From Chrysopilus asiliformis (lineage: Eukaryota; Arthropoda; Insecta; Diptera; Rhagionidae), in the NCBI GenBank assembly GCA_964034945.1, contig OZ035962.1, positions 80,745,942-80,809,941 on the forward strand: 64,000 nt of DNA, in the 5' to 3' direction. The notes under the pieces were generated by a model, which had not been told where the DNA came from, did not search any database, and saw nothing but the letters and a program-made list of their open reading frames with translations. The position numbers and the translations under genes are program-made. Positions within the stretch are counted from its first letter, which is position 1; each line of letters starts with the position of its first letter. Below, in pieces: positions 20,998 to 33,125 of the stretch.

Positions 20998-23005
20998 CTT
21001 TTTCTTCTAGATAAAAGGAGAGAAAGGAGGCGGGGGTTTGCTAAAACATATTACATCTCTTTCTAGTAGCCCCTCCCCCTCCTTCCAGCTCTACTTTGTT
21101 TCCCCTCTTCTGCTATATATTGGGGTTCCGTTAGTATTTTAATCTGATTATCAAAATTAGGAGGGAATGACCCTCTCCTACTTCCTTTCTATCCTTCTAA
21201 GTACATGACACATTTATATAGTCAGCGTTTTACTTAATCCCAACACGTATCTGTAAATTAGGTTAATTTTATTTAAACAAATAATGTAAGTAGTTTTATA
21301 ACAGCCAATACTGGAATATACTATGCATGAACCAACACCAAATTTTTTTGCATATAAATCATAAAACATAATCAATGCCAACGCGAAAAAAAAGTAGCAA
21401 AATGAATCACTTAAAGATTGCCTACTTGAGATTTAGATTTATTCGGGACTTTCAATCAATCGTATTTCAAAGTTGAAATGCCGCAAACGCGATCACATTC
21501 CCATAACATTTATTCCATTTTAATTTTAGCCGCGCTATTTTTCATATTATTAACCTTTTTTTGTTACTTTCTGTAACCTGATTGATTGTAAAACACGACA
21601 TTCAACAATGGAACCGTTAAGGCTTCGGTAAGTACCACTCTTCCTATTAACATTGTTAGATTAGAAATTACCAAAGAAAAAAAATCGTATCTCCAATTGT
21701 ACTGAATGAAATCAATACGACTTGTCTTTGTCGGAAACGAAGTCCAGAATTTATATATATAGCATTATAGTGTGTTTCATTTTATTATATAGATACCTAT
21801 TTACCTATAGGTAAAGATAGAGATAGACAACACCAATCTATACGCTTGAATTGTCAATTTAATCATTATGCCATTCAAACATTGATCAATGGCCACAATT
21901 GAAATTATATAATGCTGAGAACTAAAACTCTCTATTATTCAAGCACTATCAACCTCAATGTTCGGCATAGTATAAAATCGAAAAAATGCGATTTATTACT
22001 AAATGGCAACACCAAATTGAAATATCAAACAAAACAGGTTCATTCACCAGTGAAGATCACTTCTCCTCATCGCCGGCCGATCGTGGCGATCATCATGGAA
22101 TTAGCAGCGTCCACTATAGGCTTAGGTTTGTATTAAGGCATCATCATCGTGGTCCATCCATTTATCCATTCGCGGTCAAATAGACTCAACAAAAGCCACG
22201 ATCACTTCAACCCGCCTGAAGATCAAAAACAGATTTGCACAGACACACACACACATGAAGCGTTTTCTCGTTACTTCAATTTTTTGCCCGAAAATAGATT
22301 CGGGAAACAATCAAATGCAACTATTCTCCTCAGATTTCCATTTTATTCATCACAATCAGCGTTTTTCGATTTCGATTTTTTAATTTCCTGAAGCCGAACG
22401 TCAATTGATCTGGGAATTTTTCGTACTTTTTCGCTACCATCCAGCGAATGATTGCAAAATATACCCAACAATTGGCAAAAAACTAAAAGATCTCTGCATA
22501 AAAAATGTGCATATTTTCCGAATGAAGACAAATAAAAAAAAATAGTTTAGTTAATTAATGGTAAATAGAAAAAAATCCGATGACCAGACAATATCGTCGT
22601 GATCTAGTTGTGGAATTAAACTTTTTTAACGCTTTTGACTTTGCCTTAATTTGAGAATCCAACTAATTGATATGTTTTACGGACAGGTGATTACCTGCAA
22701 TGCGTTAAAATTTAAATGAGGTAATAGGAATTAATTTTTTTTTTAAATTAAGCCCAACAAATGATCGAAAAGGTATTATTAAACATTGGCGAAGCAGACA
22801 GGCATGGTCAAAAAATATTATTTACACCCTAAAAAGAACAAATACGCAATAAAACAATAAATATTACTATTATCAAAACCTAATCCTCCACCCCCAGTTT
22901 TTCATTCCGAGAGTTTAGATTTTTGTCAATTTCTTCTTGATGAGTTTATCCCCAAAAAGGGAGCGCCAAAATCGCCACTAGCCGGATATAAATTTTAGAT
23001 GAGTA
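20998..23005. other. No gene recognised; one weak exon-like stretch
   Basis: At about 22040-22126 a GC-richer open stretch (TSEDHFSSSPADRGDHHGIS in one frame) is preceded by AACAG and followed by GTTTGT. The acceptor lacks a pyrimidine tract, so I do not call it an exon. The rest is AT-rich with nothing bounded. Confidence 0.35.
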
Positions 23006-23951
23006 GGGGAACCCGGGGCTAGAATTAACAGGGGTAAGTATTAACAAGCCTATTCCCGCCGAAATATACGAGCCAGAATCTCGAAATTTGGTTTTTGTCC
23101 ATCATTCGATAAGGTCGACCATATCGTGACTCATCAGTTATAAACTGTTCATTGCCAGTGAGGGTTAAGCACAGAGGCCAAATTTTAGGTGGTAAACGAA
23201 CTTTTTATGGTTTGGAATATTTTGATTTCTGTCTTAGTTTTTTATATTATTGAATATAACTTTGTCGATAATGTAAGTTAATGAAGCTATAATTAATAAT
23301 ATCCTTTGGTTTTATTACAATCCTTAACTATATTTTTGTGTGTGGTTAGTAATTCAAAAAAAGTAGTGTCGGGGCTAAAATTAACAAACCCATGGGGCAA
23401 GAATTAACAATATAATGTCATAGACATAGAGTAAGAATTCTCATACTATGTGTATATAGATACAAATTATGTACAAAAAAGCTTCCCTGAGACCTTTTTT
23501 TAGATAATAATAATTGTTTTTGTTTTTTAAAACGACTTAATTTTTTTTGTCAATTTATATTCCTTGAAAGGGATATTTATTTGGTTCATTTTATTAGTTT
23601 TTGTGATAATTAATATATTTGAATTTAAAAGGATATATATTTTGTTTATTTTATAATTTTTGTGAAAAAAAATCTTTTCTTTTAATTATTTCCATGTTAA
23701 AACTTATGTTAATACTTGCCCCATCGTTGTTAAAACTAGCCCCGTGACCGGGGTTAGTTTTAACAGATGACATTTTTTCGTAAAAATGATTTTTTTCATA
23801 TAGTGACTACCTGGTTGAAACTTTTTTTATTTCTTATGATACCTGAAGACCTACAGTATGGCTAGATATAAACACAATATCAAAAATATTACTTGTTAAA
23901 AAAAATTTGGCCCAATTTCCAAATTTTGTTAATACTAGCCCCGGCTTCCCC
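23006..23951. mobile_element. Family F MITE, copy 1, with iterated terminal motif
   Basis: A 946-bp element with ends GGGGAACCCGGGGCTAG and CTAGCCCCGGCTTCCCC, flanked by TA (23004-23005 and 23952-23953). The word GGGGYWARWWTTAACA, part of the terminal repeat, occurs eight times in both directions at about 23016, 23031, 23371, 23394, 23708, 23729, 23750 and 23927. No transposase. Confidence 0.85.
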
Positions 23952-23953
23952 TA

Positions 23954-24579
23954 CAACAAATTCATACTGATGGTGGCTTCACAAAACCTGAACAAAATTC
24001 TCTTCCATGCTCTTCTGTATTTATATTAAGCTAATCGACTTAACATTGAAGATGGGTTCTAGCATAAGAACGCTCAGCTGGAGCGTCATTTTTCTGAGGT
24101 AGCGCTTTGTCATTTTTGTGAGGTGGCGATTTGGAAGTACGCTACATCAAATTCGGCCCACACAAAGGACAAAACATGGAGACACTCTTATCTGGCAACT
24201 ATCAGGTCAATTAAAAGGCATTTAAAAAATTTCACCTGCGGGGCTTGATAAATTAGTGTATATACTAATGACCGACTCAAATAACGAAACTCTGAAATAC
24301 GCCTAGAATAATTTTTTTTTTTTTTTCAAATTTTATTTATAAATTACTTTTAACAATGCAATTGTCTATTGAATAGGCACTTTATATTTTTAAAGTATTT
24401 TAAAAGTAGTTTTTTTTTAAAAAACTACTTTGAATATGATGAGAAAAAAGTACTTTTGCACGTGCTTTTTTCAAATCAGTTCAAAAGTACACTGAAAAGT
24501 CGATTAATAGTACATTTCACACCAGTTTTAAAGTGCTTTCGCTTAAAGTACATTGAAATTTCCGAGAGGGTTTCTATTC
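23954..24579. other. No gene recognised
   Basis: AT-rich linker with a short direct repeat (GAGGTAGCG / GAGGTGGCG near 24095-24130). Nothing else. Confidence 0.4.
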
Positions 24580-24735
24580 TTACCCCTCTCTATACCTGCC
24601 TCTCTCTATGCCTGTCTCTCTCTTCTCTATATCTCTCTTCTCTGTCTCTCTCTTCCCTCTCTCTCTCTTTCTCTCTCTTTCTCCCCCTTTCTCTCTCTTT
24701 CTCTCTATCTTTCTCTCTCTCTTTCCCTTTCTCTT

Positions 24736-24766
<31 letters not shown>

Positions 24767-25005
24767 TTCTCTCTTTCTCTCTCTCTCTTTGTGTCCTCCG
24801 TTTTTAAAGTTTTATGAAACGAAAATGCAGGATTATATTGAAGAGGGTTTCTATTCTTACCTGCCTCTCTCTTCTCTGTCTCTCTATCCCTTTCTCTCTC
24901 TCTCTCTCTCTCTCTCTCGATCTATCCCTTTCTATCCCTTTCTCTCTCTCTCGATCTCTCTCTCGATCCCTCTCCCGATCTCTCTCTCTGTACCCATTTC
25001 TTAAA
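24580..25005. repeat. CT-rich microsatellite block in two related halves
   Basis: Long (CT)n/(CTTT)n tracts are separated by a unique piece (about 24795-24860). The lead-in GAGGGTTTCTATTCTTACC occurs at about 24565 and 24844 and the lead-out word TTTATGAAAC at about 24811 and 25007, so the block looks like a tandem duplication of about 280 bp whose CT tracts expanded. The overlapping serine/leucine-rich frames are by-products. Confidence 0.85.
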
Positions 25006-27109
25006 GATTTATGAAACATAAATGCAGGATTTCATTCAAATTTTTTTAAATGCAAATAAACATTTTAACATTTTGATTTACTTAACAATTGATTTGAATT
25101 TCCCAATAACTAATTTCCCTTAAAACAATTAACTAGTTTTCCTTAACACAATTAAAATTGGGCTACTAATTTAATATGAAAATAGCTCTTCACATGAACC
25201 ATAAACCATAACTTTTACGCATCACATAAAAATTTTAATTTACTTGAGTAATACCGAGTAATACAAACCCAAATTTCATATTACGAAGATAATAATCATA
25301 ATCCATAATGTAAAAGCCGACATTTATTTTTCGAGTTTGAAACAATGGGAAATTTTAAGGTCTCTACACTCGGGTCCACACCCATTTCATTTTGTCCTTG
25401 TCAAATTTCATATAATAAACATAACCTGTCACATATAATCATTCAAACGGGTAGAGTTTGTCATTAAAATGGATATCCGCACAACTATAAAAAAAAGTCA
25501 GTATCTAGGACACACATGTATTTGTAATAATGGGGAATACTTTGTTCTTATGAAAAAACTATAAAAATAAAGTCATTTAATAGCATTTGACACGTACACT
25601 AACGATTGTAATTGGACTATGGGGATGAAGGAAGTCCTGTGGGTCAAGCGGGAAATATATTAAGAGAAACGGGGAATGGATATTATGGTATACAACATGG
25701 GGGTTTTACAACATGGGGGCTGTGTCCAGTTGATTATTTAAATAGCCGAAATTATATAAAATGCGGCAACTATGTGTCAACTTTCACAACAGCCCGGACA
25801 CAATCAACCCCCACATTAACCACCCCCATTACAAAAGTGTAATCCATTTTATTACAGTCATATGGTTTGCATAACCACCGCCACCCCATATTGGCCGTTT
25901 AGCCCTTAGCAGTCGAAAGGGACTTTTTTTCCATTGCAATACAAACTTACAAACACATTGGCCATAAATAAAACATTATAACTCTTTCAATACTGCACTG
26001 AATCAATTCTACATATTAAACCGCGTTGGACAGTAATACCAATGAAGAAAACATAAAACGCATTGAAATTCATTAACATATTGTTTAGATATCATACAAT
26101 CGTATATTTATATTTATGCTGACGACATTGAACAGATAAAAAAATTGTTTGACAATTCATATAGTGTTATACAATTTCATTTCCATGGCCACAAAGTATA
26201 CGCTTGACGTTCCACACAATATACCATACACACAATCCCTAAATTTGAGAGTTGAGGGTTGTTTTGATGGTACTTTTTATCGGGGGTTGGTTACATATTC
26301 ACAAAAAGCCTCAATTTCATTTATTACAACGACATGCATAGAATTTGAATTGCCAACAGAAAAAAAAAACGAAAAATCGAGAAATGGAGTTCTAGAGTGG
26401 AATTGTTGCATTTTAATACAAATCAAGACAATAAAATATAGAATAAAAATATAGGCATTGTTGGTTATTGAATCGAAATGTGAACTACAGAAATATTCTA
26501 TATTTTAATAAAAACATAAAAGGATTAAGGGGGTAGATGTCTAATTATGAGAATTTAATTAGTTAACTGTAGACAAGAAATTTGATTAGAAGACTTTCAT
26601 AAAATAAATAAAAAATAATAATGTATAATTCGATTTACATAATTTATATAATATATATTTTTTTCTAAATGTGTGTGCTTTGATTCACGCGTGTTTACGC
26701 TCTCTTTTCGCGGAATCACTCACGCGTCATAAACAAATAAGGAGCTTGCCATAAAATACATCATGGTTTTAGGGAGGGGGAGGATAGTTCAAGTCACACA
26801 CAAAAAAGCATGACGATTAGAGAGGGGGAGGAGGTTTAACAGGGCAAAAATTAGCGTGAAATTTTTATGAACAGCCTTTAAAAGCCGTTTGTAACCACGA
26901 AACTTTTTAATTTTTTAAAAATTTTGGGAGCATCTTTTTTTGAAAAATTTCCCAATTGACTGTTCTCATATCCGAGTTACTTGACGATATAGTCATCGTG
27001 TGTGGTCTTAATTAAAAGGGTTTGGAAAAATAATTATAAATTCGGTTTTTAAACTTCGAAAAAAAATAAAATGGCTGACGCATTACGGCATTTTAAACAA
27101 AAAGATTTG
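25006..27109. other. No gene recognised
   Basis: Near 25700-25850 G-rich and C-rich complementary words (GTGTCCAGTTGATT, then GGACACAATCAACC) give a loose inverted repeat. Short frames at 25612-25842 and 26149-26454 show no recognisable domain. Confidence 0.4.
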
Positions 27110-27330
27110 AAAAAATTACCACAATCGGAAAAAATCTGATTTCTTTTATTAAAAAAATTGTACTAAAAAGTAAAAATTAATTTTTGGGCCTTGTGTATCA
27201 CAAATAAAAGCGAGGTAAAAGCACAAAAATCCAACAAAATATTGATCTCGTTTTTATTTTTGATACAAAAGGCCCAAAACTTTTTTTCCTTTTCATCCTA
27301 TTGTTTTAAATAAATGCTTTAAAAAAAATA
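27110..27330. repeat. Family B hairpin fragment
   Basis: Arms at about 27185-27222 and 27243-27280 carry GGGCCTTGTGTATCACAAAT, AAAAGCGAG and complements. The body units of family B are missing here. Confidence 0.6.
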
Positions 27331-27479
27331 TCATTTAGGATCAACACAAAACATTCCTCTGCAATAATTAGTTTCGGAAAAAATATGTGAACAATAATAT
27401 TTTTTCAAATATCTTGAGAAACGTAAAAGATACGTAAAAACCTTTAAAGCAAAACAATATTCATTTTTTTCCCAAAAGC

Positions 27480-27780
27480 GCATAATTTTCGAGAATTAAA
27501 AAAAAAAATTGTATGAGAGGTACTTGTTATAGCTAATGTTACTTTTCCAAAAGGTAACAGAAAACTACGATTTTCATAAAACTAATTTACAAAACATTTC
27601 AAATCGCTAGCTCAACGCGTTCTCAAGTTATTTAAGATACGTACAACGGACAGGACGACAAGACGACAGACGCATGCACGGACATTCTCGTAATAGAAAA
27701 TTTCTATCTGCCCCGTTCTTTAGACGGTCTCAGTCATTAATAGAACACTTTTTTTATAGAAGAGGAGAGTAATATATTGG
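27480..27780 (-). repeat. Family I dispersed repeat, inverted copy
   Basis: It shares GAAAACTACGATTTTC, CTCAACGCGTTCTCAAG and the run after ACGTACAACGGACAGG with 43700-43900 in reverse, and ends near a CTATAGAAGAG-like word. Non-coding. Confidence 0.5.
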
Positions 27781-27785
27781 AAGTA

Positions 27786-29146
27786 GGGGAAGCCGGGACA
27801 TGTATTAACAAAATTTGGAAATTGGGTCATATTTTTTTAATAAGTAACATTTTTGATATTGTTTTTATATCTAGTCATACTGTAGGTCTTCAGGTATCAT
27901 AAGAAATAAAAAAAAAGTTTCAACCAGGTAGTCACTATATGAAAAAAAAATAATTTTTATGAAAAAATGTCATCTGTTAAAACTAACCCCGGTCATACGG
28001 CTAGTTTTAACAGCGATGGGGTAAGTATTAACATAAGTTTTAATATGGAAATAATTTAAAGAAAAGAATTTTTTCTCACAAAAATTATAAAATCAACCAA
28101 ATAAATATCCTTTTAAATTCAAATATATTATTTATCACAAAAAATAATAAAATGAACCAAATAAATATCCTTTTCAAGGAACATAAATTGACAAAAAAAT
28201 TAAGTCGTTTTAAAAAACAAAAACAATTATTATTATCTAAAAAAATGTTTCAGCGAAGCGTTTTTGTACATTATTTGTATCTATAAAAACATAGTATGAG
28301 AATTCTTACTCTATAGTTGCGTTTTTTTAATGTTCTAGAACACAGAACATTAAAAAAAAACGATCCAGAGTAAGTGGGAAATTTCATTGAGTTCGAATGG
28401 CAACTAACTTCACGTTAGTTACATCAGTAGGCCGTTACTGCTATATATTTTCTTGATATAATCACGATTCGCTATCTCCCATGATTAAAACTATTTCGCT
28501 GTCGAACAGAACCAACAAACCACCAACACAAAATCCTCAATTGAGAATAAAATGTCAGATTTATTATGTTGAAGTTAGCAGCATTTCATTACCGTACATT
28601 ACCGTATAAAATTTCCCTTTGTTCCAAGCGCTGTTCGAGATGAAAATGTGGTGCAGGATTTTGTATGGAAAGCTTGTTCTGAACTGCTTCAGAACATTAA
28701 AAAAACGCAACTTATGTTGTCATCGTCAGTATGTATTAACATGTGTTAATACTTACCCCATGGGTTTGTTAATTTTAGCCCCGACACTACTTTTTTTGAA
28801 TTGTTAATCATACCATAGATATAGTTAAGGATTGTAATAAAACAAAAGGACATTATTAATTATAGCTTCATTAACTTACATTATCGATAAAGTTATATTC
28901 AATAATATAAAAAACTAAAACAGAAATCAAAATATTGCAAACCATAAAAAGTTCGTTTACTAGCTAAAATTCGGTCTCTGTGCTTAACCCCCACTGGCAA
29001 TGAACAGTTTATGACTGATGAGTCACGATATGATCGACCGGATCGAGTAGTGGACAAAAACCAAATTTCAAGATTCTGGCTCGTATATTTCGGCGGGAAT
29101 AGGCTTGTTAATACTTACCCCTGTTAATACTAGCCCCGAGTTCCCC
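27786..29146 (-). mobile_element. Family F MITE, copy 2, with a nested MITE
   Basis: It is inverted relative to 23006-23951, with ends GGGGAAGCCGGG and CCCGAGTTCCCC, flanked by TA (27784-27785 and 29147-29148). It aligns along its length with copy 1 except for the inserted 398 bp at 28315-28712, and it carries the same iterated TTAACA motif. Confidence 0.8.
28315..28712. mobile_element. Nested MITE with AGTTGCGTTTTTTTAATG ends
   Basis: The ends AGTTGCGTTTTTTTAATGTT and complement are flanked by TAT on each side (28312-28314 and 28713-28715). Its limits are confirmed by comparison with the empty site in family F copy 1 (near 23420-23450). 398 bp, no transposase. Class unknown. Confidence 0.7.
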
Positions 29147-29148
29147 TA

Positions 29149-29503
29149 CAACATTTTAGGGGCCAATATTTTGGAAAATGAAAAAAAAGATTTTAAAAAC
29201 TTTAGGCACGCCATTTTTGATATTGCTAAGAAAATGTATTCTTTTAGCTGAAAAAAACTTTGGCGGCGGCAAGATTTTTGTCGAAATCGAGTGGAGGTTT
29301 TGTGGCGGAAATATTTTTTGTCGGTGTACATTTCTAAATCAATTTATAAAGTAAAATTGTGTCGCAGGCATTTTGCGGCTTATATCGAATCGCCGTATAT
29401 TAAGGCTTTATATTAATATGCGCGAGTTTTAAAAGACATTCAAACAAATTTAGACGTTTCTCCATTCGCACAAGGTTTTCCACACCTTTATTTGTTCTTA
29501 ATA
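29149..29503. other. No gene recognised
   Basis: Short linker between the F element and the mariner. Nothing bounded. Confidence 0.4.
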
Positions 29504-30409
29504 ACACATGGCTCAATAAGTCCCGAGACTAACAATGAAAACAACATTTTTTTTGCCAAATTTTTTTTTATTCATCAATATAATCACCTTTTAGGGTGAT
29601 ACAATCGTCACGCCATGCGTATCCCAAAAAACTGACGCCATGACTTTGCCAGCTGACTGCTGCGTTTTCGGACGCTTCGGACGGCTTTCGCCAGCTGTGC
29701 GCCACTCAGATGACTGCCGCTTCGACTCTGGAGTGTAGTGATGTATCCATGTTTCGTCCATGGTCACGTAACGACGCAAGAAATCTTTTTTTTTTGCGAG
29801 TAAATAGCGATAAACAGCTTTCTGAATCATCGACTCGTTGCTGTTTTTGTTTCATCGAAAGCAATCGCGGCACCCACTTGGAAAAAACCTTTTTCATGCT
29901 CAATTTTTCATGAAGGATAGTAAATGCACTTCCATATGATATCTGTGTTATCTCAGCAATCTCACGGAGCTTCACTTTACGATCTTTCATTATAATTTTT
30001 GTCACTTCACTCACATTTTCCGGTGTAACGGCTTCCACAGGTCTACCCGAGCGTTCCGCGTCATTTGTGTCGGTACGACCACGTTTAAACTCGGCAAACC
30101 ACCGACAAATCGTTGCTTTTGATGGACAAGAGTCCGGGTAACATTTTTCAATCCATTGTTTCGCTTGCACGGTGTTTTTACCCATTAAAAAACAATGTTT
30201 TATCAGAACACGAAACTCGGTTTTTTCCATTTTTTAAACAAACTACAAAACGACTTTACTCCAACCTCGATAACTCAGCTGTTTCTGGTCCGATCGACTT
30301 AAAATTTTGACACGTTTCAAGCAAAGGTTAGTACTCTAGAAAGACGTGGTTACTGGTTTACTACGAGCGTCATCTCTGGGTTAGTCTCGGGACTTATTGA
30401 TCCATGTGT
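29504..30409 (-). mobile_element. irritans-type mariner, internally deleted
   Basis: The inverted ends ACACATGG(C/A)TCAATAAGTC run on into CCGAGACTAAC and complement, flanked by TA (29502-29503 and 30410-30411). It is 906 bp against roughly 1.3 kb for complete mariners; the missing part is the C-terminal half of the transposase gene. Minus-strand coding. Confidence 0.85.
29591..30230 (-). pseudogene. Truncated irritans-type mariner transposase
   Basis: The frame opens at 30230 with MEKTEFRVLIKHCFLMGKNT, the start typical of irritans-subfamily mariner transposases. The N-terminal helix-turn-helix region follows (ATICRWFAEFKRGRT, then DAERSGRP as the linker, and WVPRLLS as the conserved WVPxxL block). 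A frameshift in an A run (T run at about 29786-29795 on the plus strand) moves the rest into another frame, where YVTMDETWIHHYTP carries the first catalytic aspartate, followed by KVMASVFWDTHG. Sequence coding for the second and third aspartates has been deleted and the gene joins directly to the end of the element. The element cannot make active transposase but keeps ends that an intact relative could act on. Confidence 0.9.
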
Positions 30410-30739
30410 TATATTTGTTTATGTGTAAAAATATATACAAACCTTTTTGTAAAAGGAAAAAAAATCATGTAACGCAACGCTTGTGTATGCCATAACGCTA
30501 ACTACAAAACTTTTAACAAAATTAAAAACATAAGTTTTATCATTTTTTTATTTTTATTTAAATTTTTCATTGTTTTTTCTGTATTTTTCAGTTGTAACAA
30601 AAAAAAATTAGGAACAAAATTCTCTTGGAAAAAAACAAAAAAGTTTTACATCCAAAGAAAAACATAAATCGTTTACAATATTTTCATTTAAAATACAAAT
30701 AATTTTAAATTTTAATTTTTTTGTTTTATTGTTTTACAG

Positions 30740-30805
30740 AAATTAAATTCCACAAAGACCACACGCTGCAAGTCAATATTGAAGAACTACTGAAGCGTAG
30801 TTTCC
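30740..30805 (+). CDS. Candidate internal exon, product unknown
   Basis: A 66-nt stretch lies between a T-rich acceptor (TTTTATTGTTTTACAG, ending at 30739) and a consensus donor (GTATGT from 30806). Only one frame is open and it reads IKFHKDHTLQVNIEELLKRS plus one more residue, with a mixed, protein-like composition that stands out from the AT-rich surroundings. The exon is symmetric: the first codon takes one base from the preceding exon and the last base begins the next codon. I could not find partner exons by eye, so the gene may extend beyond the window or have very long introns. Chance occurrence remains possible. It lies on the strand opposite to Sox21a. Confidence 0.4.
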
Positions 30806-31369
30806 GTATGTTTTTTTTTCTTCAAGTTTTTATAAAATGAAATTTTCTACAATAATAATTGAATTTATTTACAATCGTACAATTTTCCTTGTTTATTCAG
30901 TAATAAATAAAATATTCATCTATATATGTATAATATTTTCATGATAAAAAAATTTATATTTACATGTTACAACATTTAAAAAAAAAGTTCAAATTTTTTT
31001 TCCCGCGCCAGGTGGCGTTTACTTAAATTTGCTAGGCGGTGGAATGTCTACTTGTTTAATACTGATAAATTGTTTTTTTTTTTCAATTTGTGTGTGTGTG
31101 TTTTTTTTAAATATTTATTCTCTCAGTTTATCTAATTTTCTTACGCTAAATGCCTATTTTAATTACATTTAAAACAACAATCATCGTAACCAGTTTTATC
31201 ATACATGTTTTATTTATCTTAAATTACCTAACGGTTCACACATTTTTTCTTTTTTTTATATTTTTTTTCACTATTTTTTTTTTATAATTTTTTACATACG
31301 TACAATTACATTATTTATGATCAGTTAAAAGCTTAATTACAACAAATTTAAATATCGATAAAATAATTA

Positions 31370-31392
31370 CAATAATAATAATAATAATAATA
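31370..31392. repeat. (AAT)n microsatellite
   Basis: About eight AAT units in a row. Confidence 0.9.
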
Positions 31393-32350
31393 GTTGGACT
31401 AAGATTAATATAATTTGTTATTTTGGTCGGTGCTGTTATGAAACTTAAATGCGTATTCGTTAATAACTTTTATTTCGCTTGAGATCTACCATCTTGAGGA
31501 GTAATCCGCGAAACTAATTTTGAAAAGAAAATATTATTAATGAAAATTGTTAATAATAATTGGTTGTTAGTGTGGATTTTTAGTTTTTATTGTGATTTAA
31601 GGTAATGAAAGTAACAAAAATTGTAAATATTTTGTCAGAATACGCTAAGGTTGTAGGTAAAATATACTTATTTCAAGTTGATAGATTCAAGTAAAATCAT
31701 GAAAGGGTTTCTAATATTGACTCTCTGGCTTGATACACTTTTGCACACAGAAGGAAAAAAATTAAAAAAAAGCTATTTAAATGCTGAATACTAAGTTACA
31801 GCGAAAATTGTTGATTTTACTATAAAAATTGTGAATTTTACAACAAAGTTTTTCAAATATGTCTTTTTTTTGTAATTTGCTAATTATAATTAAAACAGAT
31901 GGCATGCATTCCTTTTTTTATAGTTTTTGCCCCATAAAATTTTCTGATGTATGGCATATACCTGCTCTATATAAGTGTAGGCGGGTACTACTATGGTAAG
32001 CAAGCGAAATGGTGTGAAAATTTAAAATGGTAATTAAGACACGTAAGAACGGCACTACTTTTTGAATACTTCTTCCTAAGTCTATTTAAAAAAAACCAAA
32101 TTTAGGATTTCACATGTTTACCATCGCAGTGCGCGCCTGCATTTAAATACACTTCTAATAGTGGATACGTATTGTAGGTTAGTAAAAAAGACATCTTGCA
32201 TAGTAAAAAAAATGTTGCTAATATATTTCCTATTCCGTTTTCCTCCCTTCTCCCTCATGATTAAAAATCGATCAAGAATTTTTTGAATATCTTTTTAAGA
32301 TGGTTTTATGATCTTCCTTTTTGTAAGACCTTTTTTGCAACATTTTTGTT

Positions 32351-32416
32351 AACCGCGACATTAGTAGTCGACATATGTCAACCGCGACATTAGCAGTCGA
32401 CATATGTCAACCGCTT
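32351..32416. repeat. 29-bp tandem repeat, 2.2 copies
   Basis: The unit AACCGCGACATTAG(T/C)AGTC continues with GACATATGTC. Starts are at 32351, 32380 and 32409 (partial). Each unit contains the palindrome GTCGACATATGTC. It lies about 0.7 kb downstream of the Sox21a stop codon. Confidence 0.85.
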
Positions 32417-33039
32417 ACGTCTCAGTTCACATAAATGTTCATTGAATTTCTCTTGTTCTCTGGCGAGAGACATTGCGACAGGCCAAGACCAGAAACCGTT
32501 TGTAGCGCCGAGAGATAGATGGGATTTCTCTCCAATTTCGTTTTCTCAGTTTTTTTGAAATCTTAAAGTAACAATTAACAAAGGAAAAGTTGGATACACG
32601 GAAAACTCGAAGTTTTCGACAACTTTAGCTTAAAATGTTTTTCGACGCATATATTAAGGAAACCAAATATGACAGAGAAATTCTGAATCAAAAGGAACTC
32701 GTAGAAAACCCCTTTTTTAAATTTCTAGCTCGAAGACCGCTGAACCGATTGAGCTAAAACTTTAGCTTTAGACCATGAGTTAGAAACCAAAGAAACGAGC
32801 AAAAATTAATCAAAAAACCAGACGAGAAAATCTTTTAATCTCCCTATAAGTTAAAAAAAGATGGTCTGAATATCCTTGTAAGGGCATTTTCCTTTCAATC
32901 TTGACAGGATTATATTTCAAAAACATATTTTTTGTCCCCATTTAACGCCGATCCCCACCAAAGAAATAAACATGACCCACATTAGAAACCCCAGATCAAA
33001 TAAATAACTACATAAAATTCTTTCATCCAACCGATTTCA

Positions 33040-33045
33040 TTTAAT
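33040..33045 (-). terminator. Possible variant polyadenylation signal of Sox21a
   Basis: ATTAAA on the minus strand, about 80 nt after the stop codon. The canonical AATAAA is not found close by on this strand; the nearest I see lie more than 1 kb away, near 31470. Weak evidence, because the sequence is AT-rich. Confidence 0.25.
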
Positions 33046-33125
33046 ACAACTAAAATCCTAATTCCAAATAACAAAAGACGGGCGAAAAAACATAAAAACA
33101 CTTAAGATCTATAAAAAAAATATAC

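Larger units (their letters stand above)
30412..33039. other. Transposon-free flank 3' of Sox21a
   Basis: AT-rich sequence without any insertion that I can bound. It holds the candidate exon at 30740-30805, a small (ATA)n tract and a 29-bp tandem repeat. It may include the 3' untranslated region and enhancers of the Sox gene, which lies to the right on the minus strand. Confidence 0.45.

Noticed and set aside
22040..22126. Exon-like open stretch bounded by AG and GT
   Set aside because: The acceptor lacks a pyrimidine tract and two frames are open equally well, so the evidence is too weak for an exon call.
24369..25019. 211-codon serine/leucine-rich frame
   Set aside because: Runs through CT microsatellite blocks; no coding signal outside them.
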